Shown piece by piece: positions 8,492 through 18,191 of a DNA stretch of 35,696 bases; the first letter of the stretch is position 1, and the number at the start of each line of letters is the position of its first letter. Source of the stretch: Candidatus Parcubacteria bacterium (lineage in GTDB: Bacteria > Patescibacteriota > Microgenomatia > Levybacterales > GWA1-39-11); assembly GCA_003599595.1 (NCBI GenBank), contig QZIP01000027.1, positions 1 through 35,696 of the forward strand, in the 5' to 3' direction. A program made the translations under genes and the position numbers. The notes beneath the pieces are model-generated. The model worked only from the letters and a program-made list of their open reading frames with translations. It did no database searches and was not told where the DNA came from.

Positions 8492-9790
8492 TTAAATAAG
8501 AGAGAGCCATTTGCGTCTTAGGATTTTATGGTAAGAGATGGCAAACCTATGTGCTTCATCCCTAATTCTTCTGATCAAATTTAACCCAGGATTGTTTAGT
8601 GGCAGCTTTATTTCTATAAACCCGGCCTTTTTAATATTTTTAATAGCTATTATTTTTTCTTCTTTTTTGGCGATTCCTATTAAGGGAATGTTAAGATTTG
8701 ATTTTGTGATTTCTTCATAAACTGCATTTACCTGCCCTTTCCCTCCGTCTACTATTATGAGATCCGGGGTGTTCCATTCTTTATGTTTTAGTCTTCTTCT
8801 TATCACTTCTTTCATCATTTCATAATCATTTGGTTTGGTATGATATTGAATCTTAAATCTTCTGTAGCTTGATTTATCTGCTTCTCCTTGAATGAATACG
8901 ACCATTGAGCCTGTTGCGTATTGTCCTTGGATATTTGATATATCATAGCATTCTATCCTATTCATTTTTTTTAGGTTTGGATAATGTCCGCAAAGATGTA
9001 ACTTGAGCGATTCAAGTTCAAGGTTTACTTTTTTTTGGTAGAATTGTGGGTCGTCTTCATAGGAGAATGGACTATAAGAGGGGTTTGTTACATAATTTAT
9101 CATGTCTATCTTTTTTTGTATGCCTTGGGCCAATTCAAACTCTTCAGTTTTTATATAACCTGTCTTTTCTTTTTCTAATTCATTTATTACTGTTTCTTTT
9201 TTACCGTTTAAGAATGTTTCTATCTTTCTAATGTTTTTTTTATATTCTTGAATTGTTGCAGGATATACTGATGAACATGGACAAAGACCAATGTGTCCAA
9301 ATAAGCATTTTCTGTTTGGATGATTTTTGACAGACTGATAGGGAAATAGTTTTCTTAATATTTTTAATACTTTTTTTGTTGATATTAAGTCTGGATAGGG
9401 ACCAAAGTATGTAGAGTTATCTTTGTTTAATCTTCTTGTTACTGAAATATACGGTACTTCTGTTTTACAAATCTTAATGTATGGATATGATTTATCATCT
9501 GAAAATTTGAAATTGTATATAGGTTTATGTTTTTTGATTAGATTTGCTTCTAGTAAAAATGCTTCAATCTCTGAAGATACTGAAATATGGTCTATTGAGT
9601 ATATATTTTTCACCAATACGCCTACCTTTGGATCTTTAGAGGAGTTTTTAACAAAATATGAAGCAACTCTTTTTTTAAGATTCTTGGCTTTTCCTATGTA
9701 AATTATCTTTTTTTTATTGTTTTTGAATAAATAGACGCCTGGATTTGAGGGCAAAAGCAAGCGCTGCTGTAATAGTAACAAAAATAGCAC
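8492..9790 (-). CDS. uvrC: UvrABC system protein C, C-terminally short (no HhH2)
   Basis: GVYLFKNNKKKIIYIGKAKNLKKRVASYF (GIY-YIG), UVR-like segment, RNase H-like catalytic motifs ECYDISNIQG, DLIIVDGGKGQ, RDEAHRFAISYHKILRRK; ends at RKWLSLI before the usual PGIG region. Confidence 0.92.
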   Translation of the reverse strand: MLFLLLLQQRLLLPSNPGVYLFKNNKKKIIYIGKAKNLKKRVASYFVKNSSKDPKVGVLVKNIYSIDHISVSSEIEAFLLEANLIKKHKPIYNFKFSDDKSYPYIKICKTEVPYISVTRRLNKDNSTYFGPYPDLISTKKVLKILRKLFPYQSVKNHPNRKCLFGHIGLCPCSSVYPATIQEYKKNIRKIETFLNGKKETVINELEKEKTGYIKTEEFELAQGIQKKIDMINYVTNPSYSPFSYEDDPQFYQKKVNLELESLKLHLCGHYPNLKKMNRIECYDISNIQGQYATGSMVVFIQGEADKSSYRRFKIQYHTKPNDYEMMKEVIRRRLKHKEWNTPDLIIVDGGKGQVNAVYEEITKSNLNIPLIGIAKKEEKIIAIKNIKKAGFIEIKLPLNNPGLNLIRRIRDEAHRFAISYHKILRRKWLSLI

Positions 9791-11537
9791 CTCCTATATA
9801 TATCCGCAAATTATTGGGAACAATGCCAACTTTAAATGATTTATCAAGTACATTTTGTGCGTAAATTATTTTAACTGTATATTCTTGATTTGTCAAAAAC
9901 GGTGTGTTTTTATATGAAAGCTTGTAATTTTTTGTTCCATAGGGAGGGATATCTCCTGTAAGCAAGGATTGAATCTTTGGTTCAAGCTTTGAATATATAT
10001 CTATTTTCTTGTCTTTTAAAATAGAATTTCCGGTATTTGTGACCTTTATGTTTCCTTCTATAGGAAAACCTGATAAATAGAAGTTTTGAAGGTCATTTTT
10101 TACTTCATAAATTTCTTTTATAGAAAAATCTTGTTCTCTTGCAAAAGATATCTCAATGTCTTTTGAATCTGGATTAGTTTTATATCCTCCAGCAGGAACT
10201 GGATAAGAACTGTCTTTACCTTTTATTACAAAAACTATATGTTCTAGATCTAGATCTTCAAAGTAATCCATATTCCCTGTTGTGTTGCCCCATGTCGGAT
10301 CAATCATTATCCATGTTTGTTTTACGTCGTCATAATATTCAGGCCAGGCATGTAGGACATCTTTTATAAGAGAGAGGGGTCTGAGCTTGCTGTTTTGGGT
10401 GTAGGCATACCCCTCTATTGCCCTTGTGGGAATACCTGCGGCTCTTGCAATAGCTACAAAAAGATCTGTAAATTCAAGACAAACAGCATCATTTGTGTTT
10501 TGTAATGATTTTATTGCTCCAAGCCTTTCATTTTCACCGATTGCTTTTTCATAATTATAATTTAGCTTACCAACCACATATTCATATATTTTTTTAGGTG
10601 TTTTTAATTCTTTTGCCAGCTTTTGGATTTGCGGATCTTGTACTTCCCAATATTTATCCTGCTTTGTGTATTGAACTCTTTGCTTGAGCGTTATCTCTTG
10701 TTTTTGAGGATGTGCATTTGTTTTGATTGTTCCTGTCACCTCTATGTCTTTTTTTTCTTGAGGAGAAAGAGAGTATGTTGCTAACCAGTTGCCATCCTCA
10801 TCCTGATAAACATTTTTTGGTGAGTGAGAAATATTATTTATTGTTATATCCTGGTAATTTGTTGTAGGTGGAAGTGCAATTTCTGTTTTTATGGGAAAGA
10901 GGTTAGGGTTTGATATGTGATATGAGATATTGAACTTGTAAAACTGTTTATCTCCAAATGTAATATACGCTCCTGACTCACCAATTTCTTCTTTTGTGAA
11001 TTTATATATAGAGTTTTTCTCATTTAATTTTTTATTTGGCTTTATAAAAGATGGGTTTCCAAAACTATTTGGGGTTATGAGGCTTATATTGTAATCTGTA
11101 AATTCTTCAGGTTTTGAAATACCAGGAATATTTACCTCCCAAATGTTCCCAATTTTTTTAGATATAGAATCTGTATCAAATTTAAAGTAAAAACTATTTA
11201 TGTTGTCTAATCCTACTATTCTTTTTTTGAAGTTAATCTCTACGCTTGTTAAGTCCTCATCTTTTGTAATACTGTATGGAATATCTTCATTGCCGTTGTA
11301 TACTTTGATATTTTTGATGTCTTTTATGCTTAAGCTTATGGTATAGGTGGGGGTGTAATAAAATTGTGTTTTGTTTGTAATTTTTATGTGCTGGGCTACT
11401 TGGGTTTCTCCGTTTTTTAGAACTGTATAAGTAGAATCTGTGCTTATGTCAAATTTTTCATCTGCATAGGCTTTAGTTTGAAAATAAAAAGATATGGAAA
11501 GAAAGAAGGATAAAATTAGGATTTTCTTCATAAACAA
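9714..11537 (-). CDS. Secreted/membrane-anchored transglutaminase-like protein
   Basis: N-terminal signal sequence; Cys-His-Asp triad context NDAVCLEFTDLFVAIARAAGIPTRAIEGYAY / VLHAWPEYYDD / IDPTWGNTTG; C-terminal TM helix. Confidence 0.85.
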   Translation of the reverse strand: MFMKKILILSFFLSISFYFQTKAYADEKFDISTDSTYTVLKNGETQVAQHIKITNKTQFYYTPTYTISLSIKDIKNIKVYNGNEDIPYSITKDEDLTSVEINFKKRIVGLDNINSFYFKFDTDSISKKIGNIWEVNIPGISKPEEFTDYNISLITPNSFGNPSFIKPNKKLNEKNSIYKFTKEEIGESGAYITFGDKQFYKFNISYHISNPNLFPIKTEIALPPTTNYQDITINNISHSPKNVYQDEDGNWLATYSLSPQEKKDIEVTGTIKTNAHPQKQEITLKQRVQYTKQDKYWEVQDPQIQKLAKELKTPKKIYEYVVGKLNYNYEKAIGENERLGAIKSLQNTNDAVCLEFTDLFVAIARAAGIPTRAIEGYAYTQNSKLRPLSLIKDVLHAWPEYYDDVKQTWIMIDPTWGNTTGNMDYFEDLDLEHIVFVIKGKDSSYPVPAGGYKTNPDSKDIEISFAREQDFSIKEIYEVKNDLQNFYLSGFPIEGNIKVTNTGNSILKDKKIDIYSKLEPKIQSLLTGDIPPYGTKNYKLSYKNTPFLTNQEYTVKIIYAQNVLDKSFKVGIVPNNLRIYIGGAIFVTITAALAFALKSRRLFIQKQ

Positions 11538-11596
11538 TTTATGTTATTCCACATAAGGAGTATCCTTGTGGACATGGTATTGAAAATATAATAATT

Positions 11597-14494
11597 CTAG
11601 AGTTCTTTATTTAAGTATACACCAGTGTAGGAGCTTTTATTACTAGAAATCTTTTTTGGTGATCCTTCTGCAATTACGTAGCCGCCTTCTTCTCCGCCTT
11701 CCGGACCTAAATCTATTATGTGGTCAGAATTTTTTATTACATCAAGGTTGTGCTCAATGACTATAACTGTATTGCCTTTATTAACAAGCTGTCTTAAAAC
11801 TATGATAAGTTTTTCAAGGTCCGCAAAATGGAGACCGGTTGTTGGTTCATCTAATAGATATAGGCTTTGACCATTTCCTCTTTTTGATAGTTCTGCTGCG
11901 AGTTTTATTCTTTGAGCTTCTCCACCTGAAAGAGTTAGTGCTGATTGTCCAAGTTTGATGTATGATAATCCTACTTCTTTTAGAGTAAGCAATTTGTTTG
12001 ATAATCCCTCATGAAATGAAAAGAAATCATAGGCCTCATCTACGCTCATGTTTAAAACTTCAGAAATATTTTTTCCTTCAAACTCAATCTCCAAAGCTTC
12101 TCCTGTATATCTTCTTCCCAAACAGCTTTCACAATCAATGTAAACGTCAGGTAAAAACTGCATTTCAATCTTTAGTTGTCCCTCTCCTTCACAGACCTCA
12201 CATCTTCCACCTTTAACATTGAAGGAAAATTTTCCGGGTCCATATCCTTTAAGTCTTGCCTCACGTGTATTGGCAAAAATATCCCTAATATATGTAAATG
12301 CTCCAGTGTAGGTTGCGGGATTACTTCTTGGAGTTCTACCAATTGGTGACTGGTCAATCATAAAGACTTTTCTTAGGTTTTCATCCCCTTTAATATATGC
12401 AAATTTTCCTGGTTTTTCTTTATGGTATGGATTTTTTCTTTGTGCAATTGCGTGGTATAAAACGTCATTAACAAGAGTTGATTTACCGCTTCCTGAAACT
12501 CCTGTGATGCAAACTAATTGTTTTAAAGGAAAATTAACGGTTAGTTTTTTGAGGTTATGCTCAATAACCCCTGCAAGAGTTATGTATTCTTGTTTTCCTA
12601 TAAGTTCTATTTTTTTTGATGCAATTTTTATTTTCTTTTCTCCAGAAAGAAATGGACCTGTGATGGAGTTTATATCTTTTTTAATTTCTTCTACTGTTCC
12701 TTGAGAGATAATTTTTCCCCCGTGCTCACCTGCTTTCGGCCCAAAATCAAAAATATAATCTGATTCTTCCATCATTTCCTTGTCATGCTCAACAACAATT
12801 ACGCTATTTCCAATATCCCTAAGTCTTTTTAGGGTATTGATAAGTTTTGTATTGTCTCTTGGATGAAGACCAATTGAAGGTTCATCCAAAACGTAAAGAA
12901 CGCCTGATAATCCGCTCCCTATTTGTGAAGCCAGTCTTATTCTTTGAGCTTCTCCTCCTGCGAGCGAATTTGCTTTTCTGGAAAGTGTAAGATAATTTAA
13001 TCCTACGTCTAATAAAAACTTTAGTCTTACCGATATCTCTTTGAGGATAATTTTTGATATTTCTTTTTCTTTGGAACTTAACACCTTTTCAAGATTTTGT
13101 ATAAAATTCAGCAGGTTTAAAATACTAAGATCAGATACTTCAACTATTGATTTGTTGTCAATAGTGACTGACAAAGCTTCTTTTCTGAGTCTTGCACCAA
13201 GACAGCTTTCACAGGTTTTTGGATACATAAATCTTTCAATTTCTTTTTTTATAATTTCAGAGTCTGTCTCTTTGTATCTGCTTGTTAAATCATTTATTAC
13301 TCCTCCAAATGATTCATGTATTTTTGTATTTTCGCCAAATCTGTTTACCCCTGCTACTTCATATCTTTTCTCTCCTGTTCCATACAGTATTATTTCAATT
13401 TGTTCTTTGGATAAATTTTTAATTAGTGCGTCTACTGGAATTTTATTTTCTTTAAAAACTTTTCTTACAGTCCTTGCATACCATGTGTCTCTAAAATATA
13501 TATCTGAATAAGCAAGTATTCCACCTTCTGAAATAGTGAGTTCCGGGTTTAGAACCTGTGATTCATCAATTGTATAAATTATGCCAAGGCCATGACATGT
13601 TTGACAGGCGCCGTATGGGGAGTTGAAGGAAAATAGTCTTGGTTCAATTTCAGACATTGAAATCTTACATTCAGGACATGCAAATTTTTCAGAATATAGA
13701 GTATCTTCAAGTTCTTTTGGTTTGTCAGGAAACTCAAATTCTTTGTCTTTAATTTTTGAAATTATAATTTCCGCATTGCCAAATCCTAGAGCCTGCTCCA
13801 CACTATCTGACAGTCTTTGTTTGTCAAGATTTTTGTCTATTGTTATTCTATCCACAACCAAATCTATTGAGTGTTTGTTTGTTTTTATTAACACAAAGTC
13901 TTCATCTAGGGAAAATATTCTTCCGTCAATTCTAATTCTTTGAAATCCTCTTTTTTTGAGATCTTTGAAAAGATCTGAGTATTCACCCTTTCTTCCCTTA
14001 ACAATTGGTGCAAGAACCATGACTCTTGTAGGTGTAATGCCTGTATATTTTTGAATAATTTCCTGAACAATTTTTTCTTTTGTTGTCTTACTGATTTCTT
14101 TTGTACAGTTTGGGCAATGAGGATGTCCAATTCTTGCAAATAACAGTCTTAAATAGTCATAAATTTCCGTCACTGTCCCGACAGTTGAGCGCGGATTGTG
14201 CGAGGTGCTTTTTTGGTCAATTGAAATAGATGGTGAAAGTCCTTCTATAAAATCTACATCCGGTTTTTTCATCATACCCAAAAACTGACGTGCATATGAT
14301 GAAAGACTTTCTACATAGCGTCTTTGACCTTCTGCGTATATTGTGTCAAAAGCCAATGAACTTTTACCACTGCCTGAAACTCCTGTGAAAACAACAAGCT
14401 TGTTCTTTTGGATTTCAATATCAACGTTTTTTAAATTGTGTTCTCTTGCTCCTTTAACGATAATTTTATCCATAGTTATCTGGTTGTTGGACAC
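11597..14494 (-). CDS. uvrA: UvrABC system protein A
   Basis: GAREHNLKNVDIEIQKNKLVVFTGVSGSGKSSLAFDTIYAEGQRRYVESLSSYARQFLG; zinc-finger CxxC pairs; two ABC signature regions. Start may be the internal Met (MDKIIVKG). Confidence 0.98.
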   Translation of the reverse strand: MSNNQITMDKIIVKGAREHNLKNVDIEIQKNKLVVFTGVSGSGKSSLAFDTIYAEGQRRYVESLSSYARQFLGMMKKPDVDFIEGLSPSISIDQKSTSHNPRSTVGTVTEIYDYLRLLFARIGHPHCPNCTKEISKTTKEKIVQEIIQKYTGITPTRVMVLAPIVKGRKGEYSDLFKDLKKRGFQRIRIDGRIFSLDEDFVLIKTNKHSIDLVVDRITIDKNLDKQRLSDSVEQALGFGNAEIIISKIKDKEFEFPDKPKELEDTLYSEKFACPECKISMSEIEPRLFSFNSPYGACQTCHGLGIIYTIDESQVLNPELTISEGGILAYSDIYFRDTWYARTVRKVFKENKIPVDALIKNLSKEQIEIILYGTGEKRYEVAGVNRFGENTKIHESFGGVINDLTSRYKETDSEIIKKEIERFMYPKTCESCLGARLRKEALSVTIDNKSIVEVSDLSILNLLNFIQNLEKVLSSKEKEISKIILKEISVRLKFLLDVGLNYLTLSRKANSLAGGEAQRIRLASQIGSGLSGVLYVLDEPSIGLHPRDNTKLINTLKRLRDIGNSVIVVEHDKEMMEESDYIFDFGPKAGEHGGKIISQGTVEEIKKDINSITGPFLSGEKKIKIASKKIELIGKQEYITLAGVIEHNLKKLTVNFPLKQLVCITGVSGSGKSTLVNDVLYHAIAQRKNPYHKEKPGKFAYIKGDENLRKVFMIDQSPIGRTPRSNPATYTGAFTYIRDIFANTREARLKGYGPGKFSFNVKGGRCEVCEGEGQLKIEMQFLPDVYIDCESCLGRRYTGEALEIEFEGKNISEVLNMSVDEAYDFFSFHEGLSNKLLTLKEVGLSYIKLGQSALTLSGGEAQRIKLAAELSKRGNGQSLYLLDEPTTGLHFADLEKLIIVLRQLVNKGNTVIVIEHNLDVIKNSDHIIDLGPEGGEEGGYVIAEGSPKKISSNKSSYTGVYLNKEL

Positions 14495-14658
14495 TATTAG
14501 TTTTTTTGATTACACTGGTTTTTTAGTTTTTTGACCTTTAAGGCTATATCTTCGATTTATGAGGATACCGGTAATTTTGCCATCAAAAAATAGTGGCCGA
14601 ATCTATTATTATAGCTTAAATATGAAGCTAAAACAATCACCACGGATGAGTGGATGAT

Positions 14659-16635
14659 TTAGTTTCCTTGAACGTATCTAATTTTGTCCCGGAGGAGTGC
14701 GGCGGTTTCAAAGTCTAATAATTTTGCCGCATTTATCATTTCTTTTTTCAGTGTTTTAACAAGCTTTTCTTTTTCATCTGGCAGCAGGATTTCTTTTTCC
14801 ATCAAAGGTTTTATATCATCTATGATTTCATGTTTTTCTATAAGTCTTGCCTTGATTTCTTTTTCTACTGACTGAGGTTTAATATTGTGTTTTTTGTTAT
14901 ACTCTGTCTGCTTTATTCTTCTTCTTTCAACTTCTGCAACCGCTTCTTTGATAGAGCGCGTTATGGTATCTGCATAGAGAATAACTTTTGAGTCTACCCT
15001 TCTTGCAGCACGCCCCATGATTTGGATTAGTGAAGTTCTACTTCTTAAAAAACCTTCTTTGTCTGCATCAAGAATTGCTACAAGGGATACCTCCGGAAGA
15101 TCAAGCCCTTCTCTTAAAAGATTTATCCCAACAATAACATCATATTCACCATTTCTTAATGAATCTAAAATATCCTGTCTTTGCAATGTATCAATTTCTG
15201 AGTGAAGATATGTTACTTTTATTTCCTGTTCTTCAAGATATATAGCAAGATCTTCTGCCATTCTTTTAGTAAGAGTTGTAACTAAAATTCTTTGTTTCTT
15301 TTCAACTGCTTGCCTTATTTCCTCAATTAGGTCTTTAACCTGTCCTTCTGTTTTTCTGATAAAAACCTCCGGGTCTATAATCCCTGTAGGTCTTATGAGT
15401 TGTTCTGCAACATTTTCCTTACCTGATATTTTTATTTCCCATTCATCCGGTGTTGCACTCATATAGATTATTTTGTGAGTTTTTTTATAAAACTCATCAA
15501 ACATTAATGGACGGTTATCATACGCTGAAGGTAGCCGGAAACCAAAATCTATTAACATTTTTTTCCTGGCTTTATCGCCGTTATACATTCCTCTTATTTG
15601 TGGAATTGTCATATGAGACTCGTCCACTATAAGAAGCCAATCCTTAGAAACTGCTTCAAAGTATTCAAGCAAGGAATGAGGTGATTCTCCTGGCTTCCTA
15701 CCATCAAAATACCTTGAGTAATTTTCTATTCCATTAACATATCCAAGCTCTTTAATCATTTTTAGGTCATATTCTGTTCTTTTCATTAATCTTTCTGCTT
15801 CCAGAGGATTTCCAGTTTTTTTTAATTCTTGATATCTTTCTCTCAACTCTTGTCTTATAGCCTTAAAAACATCTTCATAATATGTTTTTTGGGTTATGTA
15901 GTGCTTTGCGGGGTAAATAATGATTGTTTCCAATTGGCTAATTAACTCTCCTGATATTGGGTGAACTTTTTCAATTCTTCTTATTGTTTCTTGGTCAAAT
16001 ACGAGCCTTACTACTGTATCTTCATATGATGGAGAGATTTCTATTATTTCACCTTTAACCCTAAATGTTCCTCTTTTGAAGTTATAATCGCTTCTTAGAT
16101 ACATTAGATCCAGAAGTCTGTCAAATAGATCGTTTCTTTGAATTTTTTCTCCAGGTTTTAATGGCAAGATAATTTTTCCATACTCTTGAGGAGACCCCAG
16201 ATTGTAAATGGCAGAAACTGATGCAACAACAATGGTGTCTGACCGGGTTAAAATATTTGTAGTTGCTGCCAGTCTAAGCTTGTCTATTTCTTCATTAATT
16301 TCAGTTTCTTTTGAAATATAAGTATCTGTTTGAGGAATATATGCTTCGGGCTGATAATAGTCATAGTAAGATACAAAGTATGAAACGGCATTGTTGGGGA
16401 AAAAGTCCCTTAATTCCTGGTAAAGCTGAGCAGCAAGAGTTTTATTGTGGGAAATAACAAGAGTTGGACGGTTGATGTTCTCTATAACGTTTGCAGCGGT
16501 AAATGTTTTTCCACTACCTGTAACACCAAGCAGTACCTGATTTTTAACTCCTTTCTTTATTCCGCGGATCAGTTTTTCTATTGCATGCGGTTGGTCGCCG
16601 GTTGGCTTGTATTTTGAGCTCAACTTAAAATCCAT
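14659..16635 (-). CDS. uvrB: UvrABC system protein B
   Basis: FKLSSKYKPTGDQPHAIEKLIRGI, LLGVTGSGKTFTAANVI, YYDYYQPEAYIPQTDTYI beta-hairpin, C-terminal UVR motif. Confidence 0.98.
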   Translation of the reverse strand: MDFKLSSKYKPTGDQPHAIEKLIRGIKKGVKNQVLLGVTGSGKTFTAANVIENINRPTLVISHNKTLAAQLYQELRDFFPNNAVSYFVSYYDYYQPEAYIPQTDTYISKETEINEEIDKLRLAATTNILTRSDTIVVASVSAIYNLGSPQEYGKIILPLKPGEKIQRNDLFDRLLDLMYLRSDYNFKRGTFRVKGEIIEISPSYEDTVVRLVFDQETIRRIEKVHPISGELISQLETIIIYPAKHYITQKTYYEDVFKAIRQELRERYQELKKTGNPLEAERLMKRTEYDLKMIKELGYVNGIENYSRYFDGRKPGESPHSLLEYFEAVSKDWLLIVDESHMTIPQIRGMYNGDKARKKMLIDFGFRLPSAYDNRPLMFDEFYKKTHKIIYMSATPDEWEIKISGKENVAEQLIRPTGIIDPEVFIRKTEGQVKDLIEEIRQAVEKKQRILVTTLTKRMAEDLAIYLEEQEIKVTYLHSEIDTLQRQDILDSLRNGEYDVIVGINLLREGLDLPEVSLVAILDADKEGFLRSRTSLIQIMGRAARRVDSKVILYADTITRSIKEAVAEVERRRIKQTEYNKKHNIKPQSVEKEIKARLIEKHEIIDDIKPLMEKEILLPDEKEKLVKTLKKEMINAAKLLDFETAALLRDKIRYVQGN

Positions 16636-16712
16636 ATTGATATTTTATCAGATTTATGCCTAATTTGTTTAAATTTGTATATTTGTATATTCTTTGATCG
16701 CTTTTGTCCCTC

Positions 16713-16741
16713 TTGAAAATTATTAGTTATTTTCGTATAAA
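16713..16741 (+). promoter_or_regulatory. Candidate sigma70-type promoter for lexA (TTGAAA - 17 nt - TATAAA)
   Basis: TTGAAA at 16713-16718 and TATAAA at 16736-16741 with exactly 17-nt spacing; 41 nt upstream of lexA ATG. Confidence 0.5.
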
Positions 16742-16782
16742 TTTTATATATCTTTATTCTAGTAAAATTTAGATAAAATTAT

Positions 16783-17433
16783 ATGCCAGCAGTACTTTAC
16801 AGAAAAGAAAGAGAATTACTAAATTTTATTATCCAGTTTCAAGAACAAAATGGATATTCACCAACTCTGCGGGAGATGGCAGATGCTTTAGGGAAAAGAA
16901 GTGTTTCTACAATTCATGCAATCATAAGATCATTAGTTGACAAAGAATACATTCAGAAGGTTGATGGAAATAACAGAATTCTCAAAGTATTAAAAAAAGA
17001 AACTCTTGGAACACTTGTGGGTTCTTTCCCAAAATCACAGGGGCCATCAATATCGCTTCCTCTAATGGGATATATTGCGGCCGGAAAACCATTGGAACCA
17101 TATACTGATCCTGAAGCGACTTTTTCTGTAGCATCATCTATGATTTCAGGCAAAAAAACTGCTTATGTTTTGCAGGTAAAAGGAAATTCAATGATAGAAG
17201 ACGGAATTTTTGATGGGGATTATGTTGTTATTGAAAAAACGGAAGTTGCCAATAACGGTGATATAGTAGTTGCTTTGGTAGATGAAAGTCTTAATACTCT
17301 TAAAAGGTTTTATAAAGAAGGAGATAGGGTGGTTTTAAAACCTGCGAATTCCACTATGGAACCTATTTACCCTAGGCATGTTACCGTGCAAGGGATTGTT
17401 GTTGGACTGTTCCGTAAATTTAATTATTCATAA
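16783..17433 (+). CDS. lexA: LexA repressor (S24 autoprotease)
   Basis: N-terminal winged helix (QEQNGYSPTLREMADALGKRSVSTIHAIIRSLV); cleavage context YIAAGKP; catalytic Ser GNSMIEDGI and Lys NTLKRFY. Confidence 0.96.
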   Translation: MPAVLYRKERELLNFIIQFQEQNGYSPTLREMADALGKRSVSTIHAIIRSLVDKEYIQKVDGNNRILKVLKKETLGTLVGSFPKSQGPSISLPLMGYIAAGKPLEPYTDPEATFSVASSMISGKKTAYVLQVKGNSMIEDGIFDGDYVVIEKTEVANNGDIVVALVDESLNTLKRFYKEGDRVVLKPANSTMEPIYPRHVTVQGIVVGLFRKFNYS

Positions 17434-17502
17434 CAATGCTTACTCCTATAAAGTCATTCAAGTATTCTTGTAATGAGCTACAAGAAATGATAGTATAATT
17501 AA

Positions 17503-18138
17503 GTGGACGGAAATACTATTAGAAGGCAGATTAAAAGCGTTATACTAATACCTAGTCAAACTATTAAAAAAGCATATGACTGGACTATTAGATGGAGTAA
17601 GACAAAGTATGCTAAGGTTGCATTATTTTTTCTTGCTTTGAGTGAAAGTTCTTTTTTTCCTATCCCCCCAGATGTTCTTCTGATTGCCATGACAGTTGCA
17701 GATAGATATAAATGGTGGATTTTTGCATTAATCACCACTACCGGTTCTGTAATTGGTGGAATAGTTGGATATTATATTGGATATACTGTTTATGAGTCTG
17801 TTGGGAAATCCATAGTGGATTTATATCATTTAGATAAGTATTTTGAATTTGTACAGATAAGATATGAACAAAATGCCTTTTTAGCTGTTTTTACCGCTGC
17901 CTTTACGCCAATTCCTTATAAAGTATTTACAATTGCCGGAGGACTTTTTCAGATACCTTTGCCCTCTTTGATTCTTGGCTCAATTTTAGGTAGAGGGGGA
18001 AGATTTTTCATAGTGGCCTTGATGATAAGAATTTTTGGCAAGAAAATTTCCGATACCCTTGAAAGATATTTTGATATCTTTTCCCTATTATTTATGGCGC
18101 TTTTAATAGGTGGATTTATTTTACTTAAATACTTATAA
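17503..18138 (+). CDS. YqaA/DedA-type VTT-domain membrane protein (GTG start)
   Basis: FFLALSESSFFPIPPDVLLIAM, GSVIGGIVGYYIGY, TPIPYKVFTIAGGLF motifs. Confidence 0.85.
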   Translation: MDGNTIRRQIKSVILIPSQTIKKAYDWTIRWSKTKYAKVALFFLALSESSFFPIPPDVLLIAMTVADRYKWWIFALITTTGSVIGGIVGYYIGYTVYESVGKSIVDLYHLDKYFEFVQIRYEQNAFLAVFTAAFTPIPYKVFTIAGGLFQIPLPSLILGSILGRGGRFFIVALMIRIFGKKISDTLERYFDIFSLLFMALLIGGFILLKYL

Positions 18139-18191
18139 TAAGTCTGTTGCTCCTAGATATTTTCCCTGGATAAAATTTAATATAATTAATT

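Noticed and set aside
13041-13511. 156-aa ORF antisense to uvrA
   Set aside because: Shadow ORF: uvrA frame has clear conserved motifs; the antisense translation is low-complexity Ser/Phe/Leu-rich.
14614-14635. TAGCTT-AAATATG-AAGCTA hairpin between uvrB and uvrA as terminator
   Set aside because: 6-bp AT-rich stem and no T tract on the minus strand; not distinguishable from chance.
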